A DNA stretch of 64,000 bases from Strigamia acuminata (taxonomy: Eukaryota > Arthropoda > Chilopoda > Geophilomorpha > Linotaeniidae): the NCBI GenBank assembly GCA_949358305.1, contig OX442318.1, forward strand, positions 2,094,501 to 2,158,500, in the 5' to 3' direction. Positions 35,001 through 46,867 of this stretch are shown here, one piece after another. The notes under the pieces were generated by a model that ran no database searches, was not told the origin of the DNA, and worked only from the letters and a program-made list of their open reading frames with translations. Made by a program: the position numbers and the translations under genes. Positions within the stretch are counted from its first letter, which is position 1. Each line of letters opens with the position of its first letter.

Positions 35001-37929
35001 TTTCACAACATATCAGTGAGTTTTTGCACTACCTGGTGGTTACAGCCGAAAACAATCATTCTGCAGGTGAGTTTCAAGCTGGACTGAGACGATTTTTATT
35101 ACCAAGATTGTGTCTATTTGGGTGCACAATACTAATAATTAAATCTAGGAGGACTGAAGCAAAAGCGCTTTTGGTTTTTTTTCCTTAAAATTGTTACACT
35201 TGAGAAACGTTTTTGAACAAGTGATAATTTGTGTTTGACCAAATATGCAGTAATGCAGTTGAGTCTAGTTGACTTTGAAACACAGCTAGTTACATGTCCT
35301 TCTATACTCAAAACCACCACAACGTTGACCTATTGTTCGAGCCGTATCACTGGTGTAGTGGCACAAAAAAGTAGCTCATAACACCATATTTGTACAGAAC
35401 TCCAGACATTGTGATCGATTACCAACATTGTCAAAGGCACAGAACTACACTGGCGTCCGACCCGTCACACACGGAACCCAAATCCCATCGATGACGTGGT
35501 CGGTCGCGTCGGACGAACATTCTGCCGTACTTACCCATGTAGCCGCTCATGGAGGCTGCAGCAGGCACATCTTCCTGCTACTGAGCGTCACAGTGGTGAA
35601 TGGTGAGAGGAGCAGAGTCAGCAGTTGTCTTTGCTGGTGTTAGGACCGTGGCAGCTCACCCTGGCACGTCTTCACCCTCGGCTCTCTCAGCAAAGTCTCT
35701 CTCTCATCACACCACTCAGCTCCCTCCTCCCCTGCTAGGCCGGTCCACTCCTCCAAAAGGGGGATGGCTTGGGGCCACCAGGTGGTGTGTGGAGTGACGT
35801 AGGCCACTAGGGTGGCCAAACGGTCACAATATGTCAAAATATGTAAAGAGTGGAGAGTAGAGGATTCCCTTATTATAGTTTTCTTATACAAATAAAGCTA
35901 TCTTTACAGTATTACCAAAAAGCTTTACCCACGCATTATGCCAATCTGTCAGCAGTGTCAACAGTATTTGGAATCTGCGCACATCTTAACAAAGGTAAAA
36001 TCTAATATAAAATATACATCATTTTCCTCAAACTTTAAAAAATTTACAGCTGATGAGCTATACTCTCCAAATAAAAACCTTTTACAGCTTGAGTATCCTG
36101 CCTATCAGTACAAGTACAGATTGAAAGTGAATCAAGCAGTGAGATAACTTTGCATTTGCAGTTTATATTTAGCAGATTTTTAAATTGTATTCATTCCAGA
36201 ACTTCATTCTACCACCGAATCAAATGTTTCACCCAAAATATTTATTTTACATATCCAGTGTTGATGATATTAAAATCGACATTTCTCGTCAAACGGTAAG
36301 GTTTCTAGTTACAAAACCCATTAGTACCAACACGTTAATTATTTTTAGTTGGTTGGAATGAATACTCCGAAAAGCCCTTGTGCAGCCAATGATCAAGTTT
36401 CAGAATGCGAAAGAAAATGTTATGAAGCCAGACTACAGATGCAACCATTCAAGTGCAAGTACGTATGTTCTCAATACATTGGTTTCCATGTAAGACATTT
36501 TGCATTCAATCCTGAAAAGAGATTTGATTTATTTGTCTGAAATGGCTTCTCCAAACAGGATATGACATTTTTTACATCTCCTCCCTGAGAACTCAACTCG
36601 AAAGAATTCAAATTACGATCAAGTGAAATTGAAATCACTTCTTTGACTTATCTCTTCTGCACCTGCTATTGGCTATTGTTACCACGTGTTGGAGACAGCC
36701 AGCTTTTTAGTTTGTTTCAGTTTTTAGTGTGCATGATCGAGAATTCCATTTTTTAACTCACTTCTTTAAGTGAATTCGTCTTTTGAGGATTGAATGCACC
36801 TATCGATTAGTGCTTCGAGCACTAAGCAGTCTGCAGGCAACACAAAAACTGAATGGTATTAATCAGTCTAACCTGCCTCTGAGAAATTATTTCTGGAAAT
36901 TCTGAGTACTAAGCTTAATGTAAACATGAGTTTTACCATATTACCCCGCTTTAAGCCGCATGCCGGTATAGTATGAGTTTGACCAGCATGCCGGTATAGT
37001 TTGATTTTGACCGGCATTTTGTTTTAAGTGAGGAAAAAAATTTTTCAATGAGAATTAAACCAAAACAAGCTTTATTATATGTCCAAAATGTAGTAAATTG
37101 GCCTAAAGTTCCGTAAACTTGCCCAAATTTTAATAATAACCTTCAGAATATCAAGAAAACTCCAATTTTGGAGTACAGCTGTATGGGACCTAATTTAATA
37201 TTGCAGTGGCTCTTTAACAACTGGGAAATTTTGTAAATTGTAACTTTTGGCTCTTCCAAAAGGTTGCTTTCAACCCCTGACTTATACCGATATGTTTCAC
37301 TTTATACTGGCATGCCAGTAAATGCTGTTTGGATGAAATTCCAAAAAGTTTGTAATCCCATGTACAGTCAGTCATAAAAATTAAAAATCATCCCAGTCCA
37401 GCTTGAAGCTCACCTGCAGAATAAGCGTTTTCAGCTGTATCCACCAGGTAGTGCAAAAACTCACTGATATGTTGTGACATATTGACATTTAAGTGATGTC
37501 ACCTTCACATCATGGGTTTAGACGACTGTATGTACAGCGACATCCAGCTTAAACATACTGTATAATAATAATTGGTCCTTCTATGTTAGGTTGCCATTTA
37601 TGCAAACAAGTAAACTACCTCTCTGTCTGACTCGAGAGGCAGCTAGGCAAACACACAGCATGTATTTGGAGACTCAATTCCAGACAGATCCTATCGAACA
37701 CTGCTCCTGCTTTGCACGGTGTAAACAAACAACATTCCTACCTTCAGTAAAACAAGATAGATATTTAATCACTCTATCCAAAGTTCAATTCAGTGTTGAC
37801 AGCAACATTCGAGAAGTAATTGAAGAAGAGAAGATAATCTCCATCGTCAAACTGCTTTGTCAAATTGGATCAATTCTTGGTATTTGGACTGGTCTCTCAG
37901 CATTTGCACTTCTTGAATACTTTATTTAA
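32031..37929 (+). CDS. Tandem-fused DEG/ENaC channel protein (two subunits in one chain), gene A
   Basis: Eleven exons join in frame: 32031-32480, 32556-32628, 32687-32766, 32835-32975, 33110-33198, 33894-34659, 35910-35994, 36050-36138, 36200-36295, 36349-36458, 37590-37929 (772 aa). Unit 1 has TM1 at about residues 40-58 (IALYLLLTLIILNLAVC), the post-TM1 YPYVYI motif, a Cys-rich extracellular loop, and TM2 at about 360-388 (LLCDIGGNIGLYFGMSCLTI) with the G-x-S filter as GMS. The same exon runs on through a Lys-rich linker (389-428) into unit 2: TM1 at about 429-447 (IMLLFLISTSIYQVYISVN), then FPLIIHC, loop, and TM2 at 742-772 with GLS. The chain stops right after TM2. DEG/ENaC channels are amiloride-sensitive trimeric Na+ channels, normally with one subunit per gene. 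The N-terminal His-Gly gating motif is not visible. Several MITEs sit in introns 5, 6 and 10. AATAAA lies at 38097. Confidence 0.85.
33521..33742. mobile_element. Mariner-like MITE in intron 5 of gene A
   Basis: The ends are CAGTCGTGTTAAAA and the mirror TTTTAACATGACTG. Inner arms are GACCCTCACTCTTTGCTGGC and GCCAGCATAGAGTGAGGGTC. The right side is followed by TA; the left has TG. The ends and TA flank fit Tc1/mariner-type elements. Confidence 0.6.
33743..33823. repeat. Short palindrome next to the MITE
   Basis: GTACCAAGGTTTCCAGATAA at the left is mirrored by TTATCTGGAAAACTTGGTAC at the right, around an AT-rich loop. Confidence 0.75.
34668..35090. mobile_element. Fold-back element in intron 6 of gene A, hosting a nested hAT-like MITE
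   Basis: Arms of about 125 bp: left from CCAGTCCAGCTTAAAGCTCA, right ending TGAGTTTCAAGCTGGACTG. A half copy lies in intron 10 at 37392-37560. The hAT-like MITE at 34807-34961 sits in the loop. Confidence 0.7.
34807..34961 (-). mobile_element. hAT-like MITE with 8-bp duplication
   Basis: The ends are CAGTGCTGG and CCAGCCCTG. Flanks catgtgag (34799-34806) and cgtgtgag (34962-34969) match at 7 of 8. The interior is GC-rich and related to 2079-2209 on the opposite strand. Confidence 0.7.
35490..35830 (+). repeat. Dispersed repeat in intron 6 of gene A
   Basis: It contains CTCATGGAGGCTGCAG, GTGGTGAATGGTGAGA and ACCACTCAGCTCCCTCCTCC. It is the uninterrupted counterpart of 27505-28530. The element class is not recognised; no clear TIR or poly(A) tail was seen. 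Confidence 0.65.
36500..36793. mobile_element. MITE in intron 10 of gene A
   Basis: The ends TGCATTCAATCCTGAAAAGA and TCTTTTGAGGATTGAATGCA are imperfect mirrors and related to the ends of the 736-1220 element (GCGTTCAATC). It begins about 40 bp after the exon-10 donor at 36458. Confidence 0.55.
36800..37390. other. Remainder of intron 10
   Basis: AT-rich with repeats of CATGCCGGTATAGT (36958-37010 and near 37310). No exon was seen. Confidence 0.5.
37392..37560 (+). mobile_element. Half copy of the intron-6 fold-back element
   Basis: It matches the left arm of 34668-35090 (CCAGTCCAGCTTGAAGCTCA through TGTTGTGACATATTGACATT) but lacks the mirrored arm. Confidence 0.65.
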
Positions 37930-38159
37930 TTGCAAAGTAAAAAACAAAAAGTTATTCGTTAACAAAATCTTATTTTCACTCTTTTCACCTATTTCGTCAA
38001 TTTGTTGTCAGGAAAAATATAAAAGCACTCATATTTAAAATTCTAATTTTAGCTTTGATCACTTCCTCTTACATTGAATGCACCAATGTAAAAGAAAATA
38101 AATAACAAATCAAAAAATACTAATCAATGGTCTGGCAAAATTCTCAATGTTTTTGAGGC

Positions 38160-38650
38160 GCGCTATATAAAATTTAATCATCCGCTTCGCCAGTGGTGTT
38201 GGCCTTGATGAATGTTTTCTCTTTCGAGTACACAAACTGTAACCAAAACACTTCTCCAGATTAAATTGTGTTCCTTCTTCATAATTTAAATATTTTAAAA
38301 TGTTAAATATTATTTTGTTGAAGAAATACACAGAACTATTATTTCTTGAAAATATTGCACCATGTTAATCAATTACAAATACAAATACAAATATCACATA
38401 AAGTAAATAAAGCGAGCAAAATTTACATTGCTTAAAAAATTGTAGAATTTTTTAAAAACACTTGTTTACTTTGGAAATATTTTCAGAGAAATCTTGTATC
38501 AATACATAAGCACGAATGAGCAAATATAATGTTGACATAAATATTTCTGCATTGATCTGTTTAATCAATCACTCTTTGCACACATAAACATGTCTTTCGA
38601 CAACTTGGAACCAACACCTGTAAGCATTGTAGTGTCTGAACTCCATACAG
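38160..38650 (+). repeat. Truncated copy of the DEG/ENaC 5' flank
   Basis: It matches 30965-31110 and 31600-31870 at high identity and lacks the 31124-31586 insert. It ends near AACACCTGTAAGCATTGTAG, just before the satellite starts at about 38681. No channel exon follows, so it looks like the start of a further tandem gene copy that is lost, displaced or separated by the satellite. Confidence 0.7.
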
Positions 38651-38680
38651 TAACTCTTCAATCTTTACGTTTGCCTTTGG

Positions 38681-41600
38681 GTTTTTGTCAAAATTGGCAA
38701 AAATTGAAAAAGTCCCAGAAATGAGCTCAATCGATCGGAAATGAGCTAAAAAATTGATTAAATATCACAAGCATATGCCTAACTCCTACAGTTGTTGAGA
38801 TATCTGCAATAAACCAAGTTTTCCGATAACTTTTTCTTTTGAAAAATTCCGTTTTTTTACCATAACTCTGCAACCGTAACAGATAGGCATATGCATGTGA
38901 TGTCTATTCGCTTTTCTAGCTCATTTCCGATCGATTGAGCTCATTTCTGACAATTTTTCAATTTTGGACCGATTTTGGCCTTGTCAAAATTGGCAAAAAT
39001 TGAAAAAGTCCCAGAAATGAGCTCAATCGATCGGAAATGAGCTAAAAAATTGATCAAATATCACAAGCATATGCCTAACTCCTACAGTTGTTGAGATATC
39101 TGCAATAAACCAAGTTTTCCGATAACTTTTTCTTTTGAAAAATTCCGTTTTTTTATCATAACTCTGCAACCGTAACAGATAGGCATATGCATGTGATGTC
39201 TATTCGCTTTTCTAGCTCATTTCCGATCGATTGAGCTCATTTCTGACACTTTTTCAATTTTGGACCGATTTTGGCCATTTCTCCATAGATTAGCCTTTGG
39301 GTTTTTGTCAAAATTGGCAAAAATTGAAAAAGTCCCAGAAATGAGCTCAATCGATCGGAAATGAGCTAAAAAATTGATTGAATATCACAAGCATATGCCT
39401 AACTCCTACAGTTGTTGAGATATCTGCAATAAACCAAGTTTTCCGATAACTTTTTCTTTTGAAAAATTCCGTTTTTTTACCATAACTCTGCAACCGTAAC
39501 AGATAGGCATATGCATGTGATGTCTATTCGCTTTTCTAGCTCATTTCCGATCGATTGAGCTCATTTCTGACACTTTTTCAATTTTGGACCGATTTTGGCC
39601 TTGTCAAAATTGGCAAAAATTGAAAAAATCCCAGAAATGAGCTCAATCGATCGGAAATGAGCTAAAAAATTGATTAAATATCACAAGCATATGCCTAACT
39701 CCTACAGTTGTTGAGATATCTGCAATAAACCAAGTTTTCCGATAACTTTTTCTTTTGAAAAATTCCGTTTTTTTACCATAACTCTGCAACCGTAACAGAT
39801 AGGCATATGCATGTGATGTCTATTCGCTTTTCTAGCTCATTTCCGATCGATTGAGCTCATTTCTGACACTTTTTCAATTTTGGACCGATTTTGGACCGAT
39901 TTTGGCCATTTCTCCATAGGTTAGCCTTTGGGTTTTTGTCAAAATTGGCAAAAATTGAAAAAGTCCCAGAAATGAGCTCAATCGATCGGAAATGAGCTAA
40001 AAAATTGATTAAATATCACAAGCATATGCCTAACTCCTACAGTTGTTGAGATATCTGCAATAAACCAAGTTTTCCGATAACTTTTTCTTTTGAAAAATTC
40101 CGTTTTTTTTACCATAACTCTGCAACCGTAACAGATAGGCATATGCATGTGATGTCTATTCGCTTTTCTAGCTCATTTCCGATCGATTGAGCTCATTTCT
40201 GACACTTTTTCAATTTTGGACCGATTTTGGCCTTGTCAAAATTGGCAAAAATTGAAAAAATCCCAGAAATGAGCTCAATCGATCGGAAATGAGCTAAAAA
40301 ATTGATTAAATATCACAAGCATATGCCTAACTCCTACAGTTGTTGAGATATCTGCAATAAACCAAGTTTTCCGATAACTTTTTCTTTTGAAAAATTCCGT
40401 TTTTTTATCATAACTCTGCAACCGTAACAGATAGGCATATGCATGTGATGTCTATTCGCTTTTCTAGCTCATTTCCGATCGATTGAGCTCATTTCTGACA
40501 CTTTTTCAATTTTGGACCGATTTTGGCCATTTCTCCATAGATTAGCCTTTGGGTTTTTGTCAAAATTGGCAAAAATTGAAAAAGTCCCAGAAATGAGCTC
40601 AATCGATCGGAAATGAGCTAAAAAATTGATTAAATATCACAAGCATATGCCTAACTCCTACAGTTGTTGAGATATCTGCAATAAACCAAGTTTTCCGATA
40701 ACTTTTTCTTTTGAAAAATTCCGTTTTTTTACCATAACTCTGCAACCGTAACAGATAGGCATATGCATGTGATGTCTATTCGCTTTTCTAGCTCATTTCC
40801 GATCGATTGAGCTCATTTCTGACACTTTTTCAATTTTGGACCGATTTTGGACCGATTTTGGCCATTTCTCCATAGGTTAGCCTTTGGGTTTTTGTCAAAA
40901 TTGGCAAAAATTGAAAAAGTCCCAGAAATGAGCTCAATCGATCGGAAATGAGCTAAAAAATTGATTAAATATCACAAGCATATGCCTAACTCCTACAGTT
41001 GTTGAGATATCTGCAATAAACCAAGTTTTCCGATAACTTTTTCTTTTGAAAAATTCCGTTTTTTTACCATAACTCTGCAACCGTAACAGATAGGCATATG
41101 CATGTGATGTCTATTCGCTTTTCTAGCTCATTTCCGATCGATTGAGCTCATTTCTGACACTTTTTCAATTTTGGACCGATTTTGGACCGATTTTGGCCAT
41201 TTCTCCATAGGTTAGCCTTTGGGTTTTTGTCAAAATTGGCAAAAATTGAAAAAGTCCCAGAAATGAGCTCAATCGATCGGAAATGAGCTAAAAAATTGAT
41301 TAAATATCACAAGCATATGCCTAACTCCTACAGTTGTTGAGATATCTGCAATAAACCAAGTTTTCCGATAACTTTTTCTTTTGAAAAATTCCGTTTTTTT
41401 ATCATAACTCTGCAACCGTAACAGATAGGCATATGCATGTGATGTCTATTCGCTTTTCTAGCTCATTTCCGATCGATTGAGCTCATTTCTGACACTTTTT
41501 CAATTTTGGACCGATTTTGGCCTTGTCAAAATTGGCAAAAATTGAAAAAGTCCCAGAAATGAGCTCAATCGATCGGAAATGAGCTAAAAAATTGATTAAA

Positions 41601-44600
41601 TATCACAAGCATATGCCTAACTCCTACAGTTGTTGAGATATCTGCAATAAACCAAGTTTTCCGATAACTTTTTCTTTTGAAAAATTCCGTTTTTTTTACC
41701 ATAACTCTGCAACCGTAACAGATAGGCATATGCATGTGATGTCTATTCGCTTTTCTAGCTCATTTCCGATCGATTGAGCTCATTTCTGACACTTTTTCAA
41801 TTTTGGACCGATTTTGGCCTTGTCAAAATTGGCAAAAATTGAAAAAGTCCCAGAAATGAGCTCAATCGATCGGAAATGAGCTAAAAAATTGATTAAATAT
41901 CACAAGCATATGCCTAACTCCTACAGTTGTTGAGATATCTGCAATAAACCAAGTTTTCCGATAACTTTTTCTTTTGAAAAATTCCGTTTTTTTTACCATA
42001 ACTCTGCAACCGTAACAGATAGGCATATGCATGTGATGTCTATTCGCTTTTCTAGCTCATTTCCGATCGATTGAGCTCATTTCTGACACTTTTTCAATTT
42101 TGGACCGATTTTGGACCGATTTTGGCCATTTCTCCATAGGTTAGCCTTTGGGTTTTTGTCAAAATTGGCAAAAATTGAAAAAGTCCCAGAAATGAGCTCA
42201 ATCGATCGAAAATGAGCTAAAAAATTGATTGAATATCACAAGCATATGCCTAACTCCTACAGTTGTTGAGATATCTGCAATAAACCAAGTTTTCCGATAA
42301 CTTTTTCTTTTGAAAAATTCTGTTTTTTTTACCATAACTCTGCAACCGTAACAGATAGGCATATGCATGTGATGTCTATTCGCTTTTCTAGCTCATTTCC
42401 GATCGATTGAGCTCATTTCTGACACTTTTTCAATTTTGGATCAATTTTGGACCGATTTTGGCCATTTCTCCATAGGTTAGCCTTTGGGTTTTTGTCAAAA
42501 TTGGCAAAAATTGAAAAAGTCCCAGAAATGAGCTCAATCGATCGGAAATGAGCTAAAAAATTGATTAAATATCACAAGCATATGCCTAACTCCTACAGTT
42601 GTTGAGATATCTGCAATAAACCAAGTTTTCCGATAACTTTTTCTTTTGAAAAATTCCGTTTTTTTTACCATAACTCTGCAACCGTAACAGATAGGCATAT
42701 GCATGTGATGTCTATTCGCTTTTCTAGCTCATTTCCGATCGATTGAGCTCATTTCTGACACTTTTTCAATTTTGGACCGATTTTGGCCTTGTCAAAATTG
42801 GCAAAAATTGAAAAAATCCCAGAAATGAGCTCAATCGATCGGAAATGAGCTAAAAAATTGATTAAATATCACAAGCATATGCCTAACTCCTACAGTTGTT
42901 GAGATATCTGCAATAAACCAAGTTTTCCGATAACTTTTTCTTTTGAAAAATTCCGTTTTTTTATCATAACTCTAGCAACCGTAACAGATAGGCATATGCA
43001 TGTGATGTCTATTCGCTTTTCTAGCTCATTTCCGATCGATTGAGCTCATTTCTGACACTTTTTCAATTTTGGACCGATTTTAGCCATTTCTCCATAGATT
43101 AGCCTTTGGGTTTTTGTCAAAATTGGCAAAAATTGAAAAAGTCCCAGAAATGAGCTCAATCGATCGGAAATGAGCTAAAAAATTGATTAAATATCACAAG
43201 CATATGCCTAACTCCTACAGTTGTTGAGATATCTGCAATAAACCAAGTTTTCCGATAACTTTTTCTTTTGAAAAATTCCGTTTTTTTACCATAACTCTGC
43301 AACCGTAACAGATAGGCATATGCATGTGATGTCTATTCGCTTTTCTAGCTCATTTCCGATCGATTGAGCTCATTTCTGACACTTTTTCAATTTTGGACCG
43401 ATTTTGGACCAATTTTGGCCATTTCTCCATAGGTTAGCCTTTGGGTTTTTGTCAAAATTGGCAAAAATTGAAAAAGTCCCAGAAATGAGCTCAATCGATC
43501 GGAAATGAGCTAAAAAATTGATTAAATATCACAAGCATATGCCTAACTCCTACAGTTGTTGAGATATCTGCAATAAACCAAGTTTTCCGATAACTTTTTC
43601 TTTTGAAAAATTCCGTTTTTTTTACCATAACTCTGCAACCGTAACAGATAGGCATATGCATGTGATGTCTATTCGCTTTTCTAGCTCATTTCCGATCGAT
43701 TGAGCTCATTTCTGACACTTTTTCAATTTTGGACCGATTTTGGCCTTGTCAAAATTGGCAAAAATTGAAAAAATCCCAGAAATGAGCTCAATCGATCGGA
43801 AATGAGCTAAAAAATTGATTAAATATCACAAGCATATGCCTAACTCCTACAGTTGTTGAGATATCTGCAATAAACCAAGTTTTCCGATAACTTTTTCTTT
43901 TGAAAAATTCCGTTTTTTTATCATAACTCTGCAACCGTAACAGATAGGCATATGCATGTGATGTCTATTCGCTTTTCTAGCTCATTTCCGATCGATTGAG
44001 CTCATTTCTGACACTTTTTCAATTTTGGACCGATTTTGGCCATTTCTCCATAGATTAGCCTTTGGGTTTTTGTCAAAATTGGCAAAAATTGAAAAAGTCC
44101 CAGAAATGAGCTCAATCGATCGGAAATGAGCTAAAAAATTGATTAAATATCACAAGCATATGCCTAACTCCTACAGTTGTTGAGATATCTGCAATAAACC
44201 AAGTTTTCCGATAACTTTTTCTTTTGAAAAATTCTGTTTTTTTTACCATAACTCTGCAACCGTAACAGATAGGCATATGCATGTGATGTCTATTCGCTTT
44301 TCTAGCTCATTTCCGATCGATTGAGCTCATTTCTGACACTTTTTCAATTTTGGATCGATTTTGGACCGATTTTGGCCATTTCTTCATAGGTTAGCATTTG
44401 GGTTTTTGTCAAAATTGGCAAAAATTGAAAAAGTCCCAGAAATGAGCTCAATCGATCGGAAATGAGCTAAAAAATTGATTAAATATCACAAGCATATGCC
44501 TAACTCCTACAGTTGTTGAGATATCTGCAATAAACGAAGTTTTCCGATAACTTTTTCTTTTGAAAAATTCCGTTTTTTTACCATAACTCTGCAACCGTAA

Positions 44601-45387
44601 CAGATAGGCATATGCATGTGATGTCTATTCGCTTTTCTAGCTCATTTCCGATCGATTGAGCTCATTTCTGACACTGTTTCAATTTTGGACCGATTTTGGA
44701 CCGATTTTGGCCATTTCTCCATAGGTTAGCCTTTGGGTTTTTGTCAAAATTGGCAAAAATTGAAAAAGTCCCAGAAATGAGCTCAATCGATCGAAAATGA
44801 GCTAAAAAATTGATTGAATATCACAAGCATATGCCTAACTCCTACAGTTGTTGAGATATCTGCAATAAACCAAGTTTTCCGATAACTTTTTCTTTTGAAA
44901 AATTCCGTTTTTTTACCATAACTCTGCAACCGTAACAGATAGGCATATGCATGTGATGTCTATTCGCTTTTCTAGCTCATTTCCGATCGATTGAGCTCAT
45001 TTCTGACACTTTTTCAATTTTGGACCGATTTTGGACCGATTTTGGCCATTTCTCCATAGGTTAGCCTTTGGGTTTTTGTCAAAATTGGCAAAAATTGAAA
45101 AAGTCCCAGAAATGAGCTCAATCGATCGGAAATGAGCTAAAAAATTGATTAAATATCACAAGCATATGCCTAACTCCTACAGTTGTTGAGATATCTGCAA
45201 TAAACCAAGTTTTCCGATAACTTTTTCTTTTGAAAAATTCCGTTTTTTTATCATAACTCTGCAACCGTAACAGATAGGCATATGCATGTGATGTCTATTC
45301 GCTTTTCTAGCTCATTTCCGATCGATTGAGCTCATTTCTGACACTTTTTCAATTTTGGACCGATTTTGGACCGATTTTGGCCATTTC
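38681..45387 (+). repeat. Satellite array, first block (21 monomer starts)
   Basis: Head-to-tail monomers start at GTCAAAATTGGCAAAAATTG (38687, 38983, 39307, 39603, 39938, 40235 and so on to 45078). Spacing falls into three classes: 296/297, 324/325 and 335/336 bp. The classes differ by the presence of a linker with TTTCTCCATAGGTTAGCCTT and by an extra GGACCGATTTT. Monomers are nearly identical. Each is an imperfect inverted repeat: AGAAATGAGCTCAATCGATC near the start is mirrored by GATCGATTGAGCTCATTTCT near the end. No gene lies inside. Confidence 0.95.
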
Positions 45388-45997
45388 TGTTGGTCATATG
45401 ATTCGGTACGGATCACAAATTATTATTTGAGTCGATGTTATCAATGATTATTCAGTATTCATTATGTTATTTACCGTTTATTGACTCTTTTCAATGTATT
45501 TCTTATTTTGGATATGTTCCAAGTTGTATTCCGTACAATTGTACGTGATTGTGTTATATTTAAGTGCATTAAGCACCTTGCTGTTAGTTTTCCATCAAAT
45601 GCATGTGGCATCATGCATCTTGTAATATTTTCCTTTTTTATATTGCCCAATTCTAACACCAGATGGTGTTATCGTTTGTTATTCTCACCCAAGATGGCCG
45701 CACACAGGTGCGAGGATGTTTTCCAACCTTTTCAAATGAATAGGAACATTACATGTAAGCATTATTTCGATTAAACATTATATTTTATTGTTTTAACTCA
45801 TTGCCAGTTAACCTAGCACGTTTATAAGTGCTTAGTTTATAGTTTTTGCGCAGATAAGTGGCATTAGGCCACGCGCACTTGTTTTTCACGGCAAAACGTC
45901 CGTGTTACGTTCGTCTCGGGTCGAGACGGCGCCTTCCGTGCTAAATACACGCTTCCACCGGTGTTATTCGCACCGTTTTGCGCTTCACTTGCCTACA
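45388..45997 (+). repeat. copia 5' LTR
   Basis: 610 bp, TG...CA ends. It contains TTATATTTAAG (possible TATA region) and AATAGGAACATTACATG downstream. It is identical to the 3' LTR as far as compared by eye. Confidence 0.95.
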
Positions 45998-45999
45998 AG

Positions 46000-46010
46000 T
46001 GGTAGCAGAG
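46000..46010 (+). promoter_or_regulatory. Primer-binding site, initiator tRNA-Met type
   Basis: TGGTAGCAGAG, two bases after the 5' LTR, is complementary to the 3' end of animal initiator methionine tRNA including CCA. This is the usual minus-strand primer for copia-class elements. Confidence 0.75.
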
Positions 46011-46867
46011 CGCTGGAGACGATCCACTGTGCAATTTTCGTTAATTTACTGCAAAATTTTCGCGTTTATCGCGAATTTTTGCAGCATTTATCTATTTTCA
46101 GATTTTCGTCACTATTTTCCACCGATTTTCGTCTTGCCAACGTCTTAGCGACGTTGATTCGACGTTCTTACGACGCCTCATTCCTTAATTTTGCCGAAAA
46201 TTCCGCGGGCTACGCGAATTTTCCGGCAAATTTCATATTTTTCAGGTTTTTCGCCGATTTTCCTTGTACGACAACGTCTTCGCGACGTTTACCACTAGAA
46301 ACGGGCGATTCCCGCTGCTTAGTGCCCCGGTGCACGGCAGTATCGACGATTTATATCGATTTTCGACGATTTATCGCTTTTTCGGCGATCAAATGCGATT
46401 TGGCCAAATAATCGCACATCAATCGGTTTTTCACCGCACCGAATTAATCAATACTTCCCTTTCAGTAGTCGTATTACCTTTGTTAGTTTTTAAGGGGGAT
46501 TTTGGTGTGGGACACTTAGTATCCTCGGCGCCCTTCACTCGAATCCGAGTAAGCGCCGTTGTATTCTCCGGTTGTGCTTGTCGTGGTACAAGTGAGGTTT
46601 CCCGCGGCTCCAGGCAGTCGAACGGACCCTCTCAGACTGGCAACCGGAGGTTATTTGACAACTTCAGAAGTTGTCGCCCATTTTTGGTATTCCGCTTCGA
46701 TCCACGTGGGAACAGTGCCGTGTCGTGTTTGTGCTACGGAATCCGTGTTTTGTGCGCCGTTTTAGTGCTATTTCGTCGGTTTTCGTGCTTCGATTTATCG
46801 CTTATCGCCGACATCGCCACTCCCAACACTAGTTTATCTCCGCGTTTGTGCCTTCGTCTTCATCACG

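Noticed and set aside
36459-36540. Continuation of the channel exon to a stop (FHVRHFAFNPEKRFDLFV)
   Set aside because: Comparison with the equivalent exon of unit 1 and a GTACGT donor at 36459 show that the exon ends at 36458; the rest is intron and MITE.
45481-45774. 97-codon and 62-codon frames in the copia LTR
   Set aside because: Both occur identically in the two LTRs and overlap on opposite strands; LTRs are non-coding regulatory DNA.
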